From: DATMYQ01 sp035560935
GTDB lineage: Bacteria > Bacillota > Negativicutes > Sporomusales > Sporomusaceae
Length of the DNA stretch: 22,383 nucleotides
NCBI GenBank assembly: GCA_035560935.1
Contig: DATMYQ010000031.1
Location: 1-22,383 of the forward strand
Reading direction: 5' to 3'
The notes under the pieces are model-generated. The model had not been told where the DNA came from. It was given only the letters and a program-made list of their open reading frames with translations, and did no database searches. Shown in pieces: positions 14,057 through 22,295 of this stretch; position 1 is the first letter of the stretch, and every line of letters starts with the position of its first letter. Both the position numbers and the translations under genes were made by a program.

Positions 14057-15910
14057 TTATTTCTTTTTCTCGTCGTCCATGACTTTATATTCCGCGTCAA
14101 CCACTTTGTCGTCTTTATGCTGTTCGCCCGCAGCAGCGCCGCCGGCTTCCTGTCCCGGGGCTGCGCCCTGAGCAGCTTCCGCCTGGCTGTAAGCGGCTGC
14201 CGACAATTCGTACAACGGCTTGGTCAGTTCTTCCGTATCCGCCTTGATTTTTTCCAGATCGGTTCCTTTGAGGGACTCTTTCAAGACTTCCACAGCCTTA
14301 TTGATTTTTTCAACCAGCTCTTTGTCGGCTTTTTCGCCCAGGTCTTTTATAGTTTTTTCCGCGTTGTAGATCAGGGAGTCCGCGCTGTTGCGCACTTCCA
14401 CTTCGTCCTTGCGGGCTTTGTCTTCGGCGGCATGAGCTTCCGCTTCCTTGACCATCCGCTCCACTTCGCCTTTGTCCAGACCGCCGGAAGAAGTAATGGT
14501 GATTTTTTGTTCCTTGCCGGTGCCCAGGTCTTTGGCCGAAACGTGCACGATGCCGTTGGCGTCAATGTCAAATGACACTTCAATACGGGGTACGCCGCGC
14601 GCTGCGGGTGGAATGCCGGAAAGTTCAAAACGTCCCAGCGTTTTGTTATAAGAAGCCATTTCCCGTTCACCCTGGAGCACATGAATGTCCACTGAAGGCT
14701 GGTTATCCGCCGCCGTGGAGAAAGTCTGGCTCTTGGACGTGGGAATGGTGGTATTGCGGTCAATAATTTTGGTGAACACGCCGCCCATGGTTTCAATACC
14801 CAGCGACAGTGGGGTAACGTCCAGTAGCAGCACATCTTTTACGTCGCCCACCAGAACGCCGGCCTGGATGGCAGCGCCCACGGCCACGCACTCATCCGGG
14901 TTCAAGCCTTTGAACGGCTCTTTGCCCAGAACTTTTTTAATGGCTTCCTGAACCGCCGGAATACGGGTCGAACCACCCACCAGAATGACTTTGTCGATCT
15001 CATTGGCAGTCAGACCTGAGTCGGTGATCGCCTGACGGGCCGGTCCCATGGTGGCTTCCACCAGATCAGCGGTCAATTCTTCAAATTTCGCCCGGGTCAG
15101 GTTCATGTCCAGATGTTTAGGGCCGGACTGGTCCGCCGTGATGAAGGGCAGGTTGATGTTGGTGCTCAGTACGCCGGACAATTCGATTTTGGCTTTTTCC
15201 GCCGCTTCCAGCAGGCGCTGCTGCGCCATTTTATCGGCGCCCAGATCAATGCCGCTTTCTTTTTTGAATTCGGCGATCATCCATTTCATGACCCGCTCGT
15301 CGAAGTCGTCGCCGCCCAGACGGTTGTTGCCACTGGTAGATTTTACTTCAAAAACGCCTTCGCCCAGTTCCAGAATGGAGACGTCAAACGTGCCGCCGCC
15401 CAGGTCAAAAACCAGAATGGTATGATCCTGGCTCTTATCCATGCCATAAGCCAAAGACGCCGCCGTCGGCTCGTTGATAATCCGCAGTACTTCCAGACCG
15501 GCGATAGCGCCGGCGTCTTTCGTCGCCTGGCGTTGGCTGTCCGTGAAGTACGCCGGAACGGTGATAACCGCCTGGGTCACTTTTTCACCCAAATACGCTT
15601 CCGCGTCGGTTTTCAGTTTTTGCAGGATCATGGCCGAAATTTCTTGCGCCGTATAGTCTTTATCGTCGATTTTTACTTTGTAATCCGTACCCATATGCCG
15701 TTTGATCGAGCTGATCGTACGGTCAGGATTGGAAACCGCCTGACGTTTTGCCAGCTGTCCCACCAAGCGCTCGTCGGTTTTGGAAAAGCCCACCACAGAC
15801 GGCGTCAGGCGGCTGCCTTCCGCGTTAGCGATAACAATCGGTTCGCCACCTTCCATTACGGCAACCACCGAGTTGGTTGTGCCCAAGTCAATACCAATTA
15901 CTTTACCCAT
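14057..15910 (-). CDS. dnaK: Chaperone DnaK (Hsp70)
   Basis: The central ATP-dependent Hsp70 chaperone, 617 residues. The nucleotide-binding domain starts with GIDLGTTNS (6-14) and contains the phosphate-binding DLGGGTFDVS and the LVGGSTRIP segment. The linker DVLLLDVTPLSLGIE leads into the substrate-binding domain. The lid ends in an Ala/Gly-rich tail with VVDAEYKVMDDEKKK. AAGGAGGAG precedes the ATG by a few bases, a very strong ribosome binding site. It lies 62 bases after grpE and 20 before dnaJ, under the CIRCE-controlled promoter ahead of hrcA. Confidence 0.99.
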   Translation of the reverse strand: MGKVIGIDLGTTNSVVAVMEGGEPIVIANAEGSRLTPSVVGFSKTDERLVGQLAKRQAVSNPDRTISSIKRHMGTDYKVKIDDKDYTAQEISAMILQKLKTDAEAYLGEKVTQAVITVPAYFTDSQRQATKDAGAIAGLEVLRIINEPTAASLAYGMDKSQDHTILVFDLGGGTFDVSILELGEGVFEVKSTSGNNRLGGDDFDERVMKWMIAEFKKESGIDLGADKMAQQRLLEAAEKAKIELSGVLSTNINLPFITADQSGPKHLDMNLTRAKFEELTADLVEATMGPARQAITDSGLTANEIDKVILVGGSTRIPAVQEAIKKVLGKEPFKGLNPDECVAVGAAIQAGVLVGDVKDVLLLDVTPLSLGIETMGGVFTKIIDRNTTIPTSKSQTFSTAADNQPSVDIHVLQGEREMASYNKTLGRFELSGIPPAARGVPRIEVSFDIDANGIVHVSAKDLGTGKEQKITITSSGGLDKGEVERMVKEAEAHAAEDKARKDEVEVRNSADSLIYNAEKTIKDLGEKADKELVEKINKAVEVLKESLKGTDLEKIKADTEELTKPLYELSAAAYSQAEAAQGAAPGQEAGGAAAGEQHKDDKVVDAEYKVMDDEKKK

Positions 15911-15972
15911 ATTTTTCTCCTCCTTGAAACGTATGTTTAAAAATTTCAGATACCATTTTTATTGCAACGGAA

Positions 15973-16554
15973 TTAACCGTTACTGACAACTTTAACCATG
16001 CTGGGGCGAATGACTTTTCCCCGCAGGCTGTAACCCTTTTGCAGCTCTTCCACGATGACGCCGTCGGCTTTTTCCGGATCTTCCACCCGCATCACCGCTT
16101 CATGCCGGGCCGGGTCAAACTGTTCGCCGATCACCTGAATCGTCTCGACGCCCAAACCCTCCAGCACGCCAACGAATTGCCGGTAAATCATTTCCACGCC
16201 GGTGACAAAGCTGCCGGCCTCCGGTGTTGAACTGGTCAACGCCCGGCCAAAATTATCCACTACCGGCAAAAATTCAGTGACAACTCTTTCCGTCACGATC
16301 CCGGACAATTCTTCTTTCTCCTGCCGGGTCCGGCGGCGGAAATTATCAAAATCGGCCTGCAAACGCTTCAGCCGGTCGTTGGTTTCATCCAACAAACGAT
16401 TTTTTTCTTCCAGAAGCTTTATATACTTGTCCAGCTCCGGCAATTGAAAACAAACCTCACCATCCGGCGTGGATATGACATTGTCTTCTCCCTGGCGTAT
16501 TCCTTCTTCCGGAGATAATTTTTCATCGTGCGAAGCTGTTTTTTTCTTATGCAT
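15973..16554 (-). CDS. grpE: Nucleotide exchange factor GrpE
   Basis: Promotes ADP release from DnaK. The 193-residue protein has a charged, variable N-terminus and a long coiled coil (about 38-85, including RLKRLQADFDNFRRRT). The C-terminal beta domain ends in GKVIRPSMVKVVSNG, typical of the family. I use the ATG at 16554, 9 bases after GGGAG. A TTG at 16560 lies too close to that site. It starts 22 bases after the chaperonin stop codon, so the chaperonin is firmly inside the operon. Confidence 0.97.
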   Translation of the reverse strand: MHKKKTASHDEKLSPEEGIRQGEDNVISTPDGEVCFQLPELDKYIKLLEEKNRLLDETNDRLKRLQADFDNFRRRTRQEKEELSGIVTERVVTEFLPVVDNFGRALTSSTPEAGSFVTGVEMIYRQFVGVLEGLGVETIQVIGEQFDPARHEAVMRVEDPEKADGVIVEELQKGYSLRGKVIRPSMVKVVSNG

Positions 16555-16576
16555 TTTCAATCACTCCCGTTTTATG

Positions 16577-18157
16577 TTAAAAGTCCGGCATGCCGGCCTC
16601 TTCGCCGCCTTTTGCAGCATTAGCGCCCTCTTCTTTTTTCTTGATGATCGTATCGATCCGCAAAATCGCCACCGCCACTTCACCGGCGGCCTTTACGGCG
16701 TGAAGTTTTACCGGTACCGGGTCCAGCACCCCGCGCTCCAGCATATCCAAAACGGCCCCCGTGTCGCAGTCAATTCCTAAAGAGTCTTTTTCCTGCTCCG
16801 TCTGACTGACAACCACTTCCTCCACTTTTTCCAACGGATTAAATCCGGCATTTTCCACAATTTGCGCCAAGGGCTGTTTCAGGGCGTTCACGACGCAATC
16901 CACGCCGTAAGCCGCCATCCCTTTTACATTGTCGCGGCCTTTGGCCACGACCCGCGCCACCGCGATTTCAATGGACCCGCCGCCGGGCACGTAACCGCCC
17001 TTGACGGCAGCCTGCACACTGGAAGCGGCGTCTTTGGCGATGCGCTCCCGCTCGCCAACCACCTCTTCCGTGGCGGCTCCCACCAGAATCGTCGCCATCG
17101 GTTTGCCTTTGCCGCCCAGAACCCGGATCTGCTCCAGCTTCTCATCGGCATATACTTTATCAGCCCGTCCCAGATATTTTTCCAGGTCGACGGTACTTTT
17201 CTTCAAGCCGGTCCGCTTCATCAGCCGGGCGCCGCTGTGATCGGCCACCCGCCGCATATCCTTGGCCGCCACCCGCTGCATCACCATCACGCCGGCATCG
17301 GTAAGAATTTCTTCGGCGGCGTCATGAACGCCGCGGTCCGTCAGCACCACGTTAACGCCCAGTTCCACAATCTTGGCCACATTCACCTTGAATTCTTCCT
17401 GCAGGTCCACGTACCTTTTAAAACCGGCTTCCGTGGCTAAAGCCTCGTCTTCGATTTCTTCCGGCTCCAGAGCGTCATCAATCAGCATGATTTTGGCTTC
17501 ATTGACCGTTTCCGGCATTTCCTGGGTCATCCGTTCCTGATCAATAATCACGCCCATAAACACTTCGTTGTCGGCCCCGACTTCCGCCGTAATGATATCC
17601 GACAGTTTAAAATTATGCTCCCGCAGTTTTTCAACGCCGATCAGCTGGCCCGCTTCCACCACCAGCTGCGCGATATCTTCATGCTCCCGTCCGGCAATCA
17701 TGGCAATATTCCGCAGCACCGGATCGGTCATATCGTCAATGGTTTTTCCTCGCTCCCGGATCGCTTCCAGCGCCCGGTCAATACCGTAACGGACACCCTC
17801 AATCACCCGGGCCACCGGAACGCCCCGCATAACCTGGCTGACGCCTTCGCCCACCAGACCGCCGGCCATAATCGTGGCGGTGGTTGTACCGTCGCCGACT
17901 TCCGCCTGCTGCGCCTTGGCGATATTGATCAGCATTTTGGCCGCCGGATGGTTCACGTCCATCTTATCCAGAATCGTCACGCCGTCATTGGTGATAATGA
18001 CTTCGCCAAACCGGTCCACCAGCATGGTGTCCAGACCTTTCGGCCCAATGGTTCCTTCCACGGCAGCGGTAATCGCCCGCACTGCGTTGGCATTGGTCAA
18101 CAATGCCGCCAAACGCTCATCCACTTCCGAACCGCTCCCCGCCTGTTTCAAATTCAT
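16577..18157 (-). CDS. Archaeal-like (thermosome-related) chaperonin
   Basis: A 526-residue TCP-1/thermosome-like chaperonin, not GroEL. The ATP site is intact: IGPKGLD (37-43), NDG with Asp58, GDGTTT (88-93), the likely hydrolytic Asp376 in KDAASSVQ, and GGG (392-394). The apical domain carries the extra protrusion segment (about 231-258) that serves as a built-in lid in group II chaperonins, so no GroES partner is expected. The LVDRFGEVIITNDGVTILDKMDVNHPAAK region is strongly thermosome-like. The C-terminus ends GGEEAGMPDF instead of Gly-Met repeats. Such bacterial proteins are known in Carboxydothermus and some other Firmicutes (called group III). Here it lies between hrcA and grpE. The ATG at 18157 has GGGAGGA upstream, and a longer frame to 18220 does not. 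Confidence 0.95.
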   Translation of the reverse strand: MNLKQAGSGSEVDERLAALLTNANAVRAITAAVEGTIGPKGLDTMLVDRFGEVIITNDGVTILDKMDVNHPAAKMLINIAKAQQAEVGDGTTTATIMAGGLVGEGVSQVMRGVPVARVIEGVRYGIDRALEAIRERGKTIDDMTDPVLRNIAMIAGREHEDIAQLVVEAGQLIGVEKLREHNFKLSDIITAEVGADNEVFMGVIIDQERMTQEMPETVNEAKIMLIDDALEPEEIEDEALATEAGFKRYVDLQEEFKVNVAKIVELGVNVVLTDRGVHDAAEEILTDAGVMVMQRVAAKDMRRVADHSGARLMKRTGLKKSTVDLEKYLGRADKVYADEKLEQIRVLGGKGKPMATILVGAATEEVVGERERIAKDAASSVQAAVKGGYVPGGGSIEIAVARVVAKGRDNVKGMAAYGVDCVVNALKQPLAQIVENAGFNPLEKVEEVVVSQTEQEKDSLGIDCDTGAVLDMLERGVLDPVPVKLHAVKAAGEVAVAILRIDTIIKKKEEGANAAKGGEEAGMPDF

Positions 18158-18190
18158 ACAAAGGTTCCTCCCGCTGTTTAGGATGACACT

Positions 18191-18218
18191 AAAAACCGGG
18201 GCAGGATATGCTCCTGCC
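18191..18218 (-). terminator. Terminator-like hairpin between hrcA and the chaperonin gene
   Basis: A perfect seven-base-pair stem, GGCAGGA (18200-18206) with TCCTGCC (18212-18218), closes a five-base loop. On the minus strand CCGG and then TTTTT (18195-18191) follow. It starts 8 bases after the hrcA stop. Within an operon it would act as a partial terminator or as a processing or stability element, lowering or separating hrcA from the downstream chaperone genes. Confidence 0.6.
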
Positions 18219-18225
18219 AAGGCTG

Positions 18226-19254
18226 TTATATTTTATATTTTTGGAGTATTTCACCCAAGTGCCGGTGCATAAACTCCAGTACGCTGATCGTTTTTCCATA
18301 TTCCATACGGGTAGGGCCAAGAACGGCCACCGTTCCCACCACCTGACCCTCTACGCGGTACGTCGCTTGAATCATGCTGCAATCCTGTATGCCGCTGTAT
18401 TTGTTTTCCTGGCCAATGGTAACAATCATGCCGTCGCTTTCATGCATATGGAGAATATCGCAAAGCAGCCGTTCTTCTTCCAGCATATCCAGCAATCCTT
18501 TAACCTTGCCGATATCCTGGAATTCCGGCTGGCTCAAAAGCTGCGTCGTGCCGCCCATATACAATTTTTCGCCTTTTTCCACCGCCAGAACCTGCCGCAA
18601 AATATTCAGCGCCGTCTCAAACAGAGCCGGATCTTCCAATACACTTTGCTTCACTTCCGACAAAACCGAGGTCTTGATCTGATCAAAGGACAATCCGTTC
18701 AGCCGCTGATTCATATTGACGCCAATCTGCTGCAGATCTTCCAGAGACAGCCCCTGAGGGATATCAATGACCTTGTTTTCCATCAGGCCAGCGTCGGTCA
18801 CAACCACCAAAATCGCCCGCCGTTCGTCGAAGGGCAGAAATTGAATATATTTGAATCGGCAGTGCGCAGCCTGCGGCACCAGCACCAGCGAAACATTCCG
18901 GGTCACTTTGGACAAGATCCGGGCCGTTTCCTGGAACACTTCATCAATACGGCGCACCTTCGTCTGGTACCAGTTGTCGATAATGGCAATTTCCCGGGGA
19001 GTCACTTCCGGACGTTCCATCAGGCAGTCCACGTAAAAACGGTAGCCCTTCGGCGAGGGAACCCGGCCGGCGGAAGTATGCGGCTGTTCCAAATACCCCT
19101 GCAGTTCCAGGTCAGCCATCTCATTACGAATCGTGGCCGGACTGATGCCCAGATTGAATTTACGGGCAATCGTCCGGGAACCGATCGGTTCCGCCGTAGA
19201 AATATAATCATCAATAATCGCCTGAAGAATTTTCCGTTTGCGTTCGTCCAACAT
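18226..19254 (-). CDS. hrcA: Heat-inducible transcription repressor HrcA
   Basis: Represses heat-shock operons by binding CIRCE, and is usually kept active by the GroEL chaperonin. The 342-residue protein has a winged helix-turn-helix at 1-75 (SPATIRNEMADLELQGYLEQP), then a GAF-like dimerisation and regulatory region ending in LEFMHRHLGEILQKYKI. The ATG at 19254 follows GGGAGAGGTGAT by a few bases. A GTG at 19263 lies inside that site and was rejected. A perfect CIRCE operator lies 22 bases upstream of the start codon, so the gene is autoregulated and controls the whole operon, including the archaeal-like chaperonin. Confidence 0.98.
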   Translation of the reverse strand: MLDERKRKILQAIIDDYISTAEPIGSRTIARKFNLGISPATIRNEMADLELQGYLEQPHTSAGRVPSPKGYRFYVDCLMERPEVTPREIAIIDNWYQTKVRRIDEVFQETARILSKVTRNVSLVLVPQAAHCRFKYIQFLPFDERRAILVVVTDAGLMENKVIDIPQGLSLEDLQQIGVNMNQRLNGLSFDQIKTSVLSEVKQSVLEDPALFETALNILRQVLAVEKGEKLYMGGTTQLLSQPEFQDIGKVKGLLDMLEEERLLCDILHMHESDGMIVTIGQENKYSGIQDCSMIQATYRVEGQVVGTVAVLGPTRMEYGKTISVLEFMHRHLGEILQKYKI

Positions 19255-19276
19255 GGTAATCACCTCTCCCGGGTTG

Positions 19277-19303
19277 TTAGCACTCTGTTTGACCGAGTGC
19301 TAA
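19277..19303 (-). promoter_or_regulatory. CIRCE operator (HrcA binding site)
   Basis: A perfect TTAGCACTC, nine-base spacer and GAGTGCTAA inverted repeat, the consensus HrcA operator with no mismatch. It lies between the -10 box and the hrcA ribosome binding site, so bound HrcA would block the start of transcription. No second CIRCE was seen before the chaperonin, grpE or dnaK. Confidence 0.98.
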
Positions 19304-19314
19304 CATCTATAAAA

Positions 19315-19343
19315 AAAATACCATTCCTTTAGCTGAATGTCAA
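19315..19343 (-). promoter_or_regulatory. Promoter of the hrcA-chaperonin-grpE-dnaK-dnaJ operon
   Basis: Perfect -35 TTGACA (19343-19338), a 17-base spacer and -10 TATTTT (19320-19315), with a TG one base before the -10 (extended -10). The -35 starts five bases after the hemW stop codon. The expected start point falls just before the CIRCE repeat. Confidence 0.8.
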
Positions 19344-19347
19344 TAGA

Positions 19348-20502
19348 TTACTGCGAATTATCCGCTATAAATGCGCGAAAAACTACATTGCTGTATTTCA
19401 TTCCCCGTTCTGTTAAAAACAGTTTTTCCCCGGTCAGGGAAATCAGTCCTTCCCGCTGCAGCTGTTCAATAACGGGCTGGTAAAGCTGCCGGAAATCCGC
19501 TGCAAAACACTGGGAAAATTCCGCCAATGCCATCCCCTCGCAGGTACGCAGCGCCAAAAAAACGTATTCCGACAGGGCGTGGCTCCGTTGATACTCTTCC
19601 ACAAAATCTTCCGCCGTTCCGCTGTTTTGGATCCGGTGAATATATTCCTTCACGTCGGTGACATTCGCCCGCCGCTGCCCTTCAATAAAGGAATGGGCAG
19701 CCGACCCCAGTCCCAGATACGGCAGATAACGCCAGTATCTCAGGTTGTGCCGGCAGTACCGCCCCGGAAGGGAGTAATTGGATATCTCGTACCGCCCGTA
19801 CCCCTGCTCCGGCAGCCAGCGGGTGACGAAATCATACATGGCTTCCTCCGTTTCTTCCAGCGGCAAATCCAGCGCGCCCGCTTCCCAGGCGTCGCCGAAG
19901 GGCGTGCCGTCCTCCACCTTCAGCCCGTAGACCGACAGATGGTCCACAGCCAGCGCCACCGCCCGCCGCAGGCTTTCTTGCAGTTGCGCCAGCGTCTGGC
20001 CGGGTAACCCATACATCAAGTCCACACTAACATTGTCAAACCCGGCCCGCCGGGCCGCTTCAACCGCCGCCGCTCCGCCGGCGCTGTCATGAAGCCGTCC
20101 CAGCGCTTTCAACAATGGATCGTGAAAACTCTGCACCCCGAAGCTGATCCTGTTAAAGCCGGCCTGCCGCAACGTATGTAACGCCGCGGCGTCAACGGTT
20201 CCCGGGTTCGCTTCCAGACTGATTTCGGCGTCCGCCGTCACCGCAAAGTATTCCCGAAGCGATTGCAGCAGTTTCGCCAGCTGACGGGCCGGCAGCGCCG
20301 TCGGCGTACCGCCGCCGAAAAACACCGTATCCACCGGAACCGCAGAGAATAAGCCGCCCCGGCCGGTAATTTCCCGGTCCAAAGCGGCAGCATACTCTTC
20401 ATATAGAGACTCTTGTCCGGAGAACGATGGAAAATCGCAATATAAGCATTTTTGCCGGCAGAAAGGAATATGAACGTATATACCCATTGTTTTCATCGTC
20501 AT
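19348..20502 (-). CDS. hemW: Radical SAM heme chaperone HemW
   Basis: A 384-residue radical-SAM protein with C15-x3-C19-x2-C22 in HIPFCRQKCLYCDF and the SAM-binding FFGGGTPT near residues 61-68. The motif lacks the further cysteine of coproporphyrinogen dehydrogenase (CYCDF instead of CxC). It therefore fits HemW, a heme-trafficking protein often mislabelled HemN. The C-terminal HemW domain is present. The ATG at 20502 overlaps the lepA stop by one base (TGATG) and has only a weak ribosome binding site, so it is probably translated by coupling. ATGs at 20496 and 20487 are possible alternatives. Confidence 0.94.
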   Translation of the reverse strand: MTMKTMGIYVHIPFCRQKCLYCDFPSFSGQESLYEEYAAALDREITGRGGLFSAVPVDTVFFGGGTPTALPARQLAKLLQSLREYFAVTADAEISLEANPGTVDAAALHTLRQAGFNRISFGVQSFHDPLLKALGRLHDSAGGAAAVEAARRAGFDNVSVDLMYGLPGQTLAQLQESLRRAVALAVDHLSVYGLKVEDGTPFGDAWEAGALDLPLEETEEAMYDFVTRWLPEQGYGRYEISNYSLPGRYCRHNLRYWRYLPYLGLGSAAHSFIEGQRRANVTDVKEYIHRIQNSGTAEDFVEEYQRSHALSEYVFLALRTCEGMALAEFSQCFAADFRQLYQPVIEQLQREGLISLTGEKLFLTERGMKYSNVVFRAFIADNSQ

Positions 20503-22295
20503 CAGTCCATCTTTAAGATGGCCATGAACGCTTCCTGAGGCACTTCCACGCTGCCCACCTGTTTCATCCGTTTTTTGCCTTCTTTTTGTTTTTCCAGCAA
20601 TTTGCGTTTACGGGTGATATCGCCGCCGTAACACTTGGCCAGTACGTCTTTACGCATGGCCCGCACCGTTTCCCGCGCAATGACTTTGTTGCCGATGGCG
20701 GCCTGAATCGGGATTTCAAACATTTGCTTGGGGATGATCCCTTTGAGTTTTTCCGCCAGCTGCCGACCGCGATGCGTCGCCTTGTCCCGGTGAACGATAA
20801 CGCTCAATGCGTCCACAGGGTCGCCGTTCAGCAGAATATCCAGCTTGACCAGGCTCGAGGTCTGGTAAGCGATTAATTCATAGTCTAAGGAAGCATAACC
20901 CCGGGTGGAAGATTTCAGACGGTCAAAATAATCGTAAATAATCTCGCTCAGCGGCAAATGGTATGTCAGCATAACCCGGGTCGTATCCAGGTACTTCATA
21001 TCCTTGAAGTCGCCCCGTTTTTCCTGGGATAATTCCATAACCGCCCCCACATAGTCGTTGGGTACGATAACCGTCGCCTTCACATAGGGTTCGTCAATAT
21101 GGTCAATTTCCTGCGGCGTCGGCAAATGCGCCGGATTGTCAATGTCGATGACTTCGCCGTCGGTGCGGAATACGCGGTAAATTACGCTGGGGGCCGTGGT
21201 AATCAGCGTGAGATTGTACTCCCGCTCCAGCCGCTCCTGAATGACATCCATATGAAGCAAGCCTAAAAAGCCGCAACGGAAACCAAATCCCAAAGCCACC
21301 GAGGTCTCCGCTTCAAAAATCAGCGAAGCGTCATTGAGCTGCAGCTTTTCCAAAGCGTCCCGCAGCGAATCATATTCAGAGCTGTCCACCGGATACAGGC
21401 CGCAATACACCATCGGCGTAATTTTGCGGTAACCCGGCAACGCACCGGTGGGATGTTCCGCGTCGGTCACCGTATCCCCCACCCGGGTGTCTTTTACATT
21501 TTTGATGCTGGCGGTAATAAAGCCCACTTCGCCCGGTCCCAGGCGATCGACCACGGTCATCGCCGGGCGGAAAACGCCGACATCCACCACCTCAAATTTC
21601 TTATCGGTGGCGATCATTTTGATCTTCATCCCCGGCTTGATACTGCCCTGCATCACCCGAACATAAATAATAATCCCTTTGTAGGAGTCAAAATGCGAAT
21701 CAAAAATCAGCGCCTGCAGCGGCGCGTCCGCCTCGCCTTTCGGCGACGGAACCCGGCTGACAATGGCCTCCAAAACCGCTTCGATGCCGAAACCGGTTTT
21801 GGCGCTGACCAGAACGGCTTCCGAGGCGTCGATGCCGATGACGTCTTCTACTTCCTGCTTGACCTTTTCCGGGTCGGCGCTGGGAAGATCAATCTTGTTG
21901 ATCACCGGGATAATTTCCAGATTGTGTTCCAGGGCCAGATACACGTTGGCCAGCGTCTGGGCCTCAATCCCCTGGGCAGCGTCAATCACCAGCAGCGCGC
22001 CTTCGCAGGCTGCCAGACTGCGGGAAACTTCATAGGTAAAATCCACGTGTCCCGGAGTGTCGATCAAATTCAGCACATAGGTCTTTCCGTCACGGGCCTT
22101 ATAGTCGATACGGACCGACTGAGCCTTGATGGTGATGCCCCGTTCCCGTTCCAGATCCATCTGATCCAGAACCTGGTCCTCCATTTCGCGGGATGAGAGG
22201 GCGCCGGTAAATTCCAGCAGGCGGTCCGCCAGCGTGGATTTACCATGGTCAATATGGGCAATAATTGAAAAGTTGCGGATATGCGTGTTACTCAA
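20502..22295 (-). CDS. lepA: Elongation factor 4 (LepA), translational GTPase
   Basis: A ribosome-associated GTPase resembling EF-G, implicated in translation initiation and 30S biogenesis. It has the G1 motif AHIDHGKS (13-20), switch segment ERERGITIKAQ, DTPGH, NKID and the LepA-specific C-terminal domain ending in KKRMKQVGSVEVPQEAFMAILKMD. I place the start at TTG 22295, after AGAGGGG with 9-base spacing, giving 597 residues and the usual short N-terminus before IRNFSIIAHIDHGKS. An in-frame ATG at 22361 would add 22 unconserved residues and has no ribosome binding site. A weak promoter-like pair (ATGACA and TATAGA, spacing 15) lies in that upstream stretch. Confidence 0.96.
   Translation of the reverse strand: MSNTHIRNFSIIAHIDHGKSTLADRLLEFTGALSSREMEDQVLDQMDLERERGITIKAQSVRIDYKARDGKTYVLNLIDTPGHVDFTYEVSRSLAACEGALLVIDAAQGIEAQTLANVYLALEHNLEIIPVINKIDLPSADPEKVKQEVEDVIGIDASEAVLVSAKTGFGIEAVLEAIVSRVPSPKGEADAPLQALIFDSHFDSYKGIIIYVRVMQGSIKPGMKIKMIATDKKFEVVDVGVFRPAMTVVDRLGPGEVGFITASIKNVKDTRVGDTVTDAEHPTGALPGYRKITPMVYCGLYPVDSSEYDSLRDALEKLQLNDASLIFEAETSVALGFGFRCGFLGLLHMDVIQERLEREYNLTLITTAPSVIYRVFRTDGEVIDIDNPAHLPTPQEIDHIDEPYVKATVIVPNDYVGAVMELSQEKRGDFKDMKYLDTTRVMLTYHLPLSEIIYDYFDRLKSSTRGYASLDYELIAYQTSSLVKLDILLNGDPVDALSVIVHRDKATHRGRQLAEKLKGIIPKQMFEIPIQAAIGNKVIARETVRAMRKDVLAKCYGGDITRKRKLLEKQKEGKKRMKQVGSVEVPQEAFMAILKMD

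Noticed and set aside
15113..15940. A 275-codon plus-strand open frame opposite dnaK
   Set aside because: Shadow of dnaK, whose sequence is conserved along its whole length. The shadow protein has no recognisable domain.
15967..15982. Small inverted repeat AACGG/CCGTT around the grpE stop codon
   Set aside because: Only five base pairs and no T-run. Too weak to call as an element.
16577..18157. Calling the chaperonin GroEL
   Set aside because: The sequence pattern (LVDRFGEVIITNDGVTILDKMDV, apical protrusion segment, no GroES gene beside it) is thermosome-like. GroEL would have a GroES partner and a GGM tail.
18208..19332. A 374-codon plus-strand open frame opposite hrcA
   Set aside because: It is the antisense shadow of a well-conserved gene, with no ribosome binding site or recognisable protein, and a His/Gln/Arg-rich composition typical of reversed coding sequence.
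19348..20502. Calling this gene coproporphyrinogen III dehydrogenase (hemN)
   Set aside because: The cysteine motif is CxxxCxxC followed by Asp-Phe, without the extra cysteine of true HemN. The context next to lepA and hrcA is that of hemW.
20507..20521. Near-palindrome CCATCTTTAAGATGG at the end of lepA as a terminator
   Set aside because: The stem is only about five pairs once a loop is allowed, lies inside coding sequence, and has no T-run. hemW overlaps lepA by one base.
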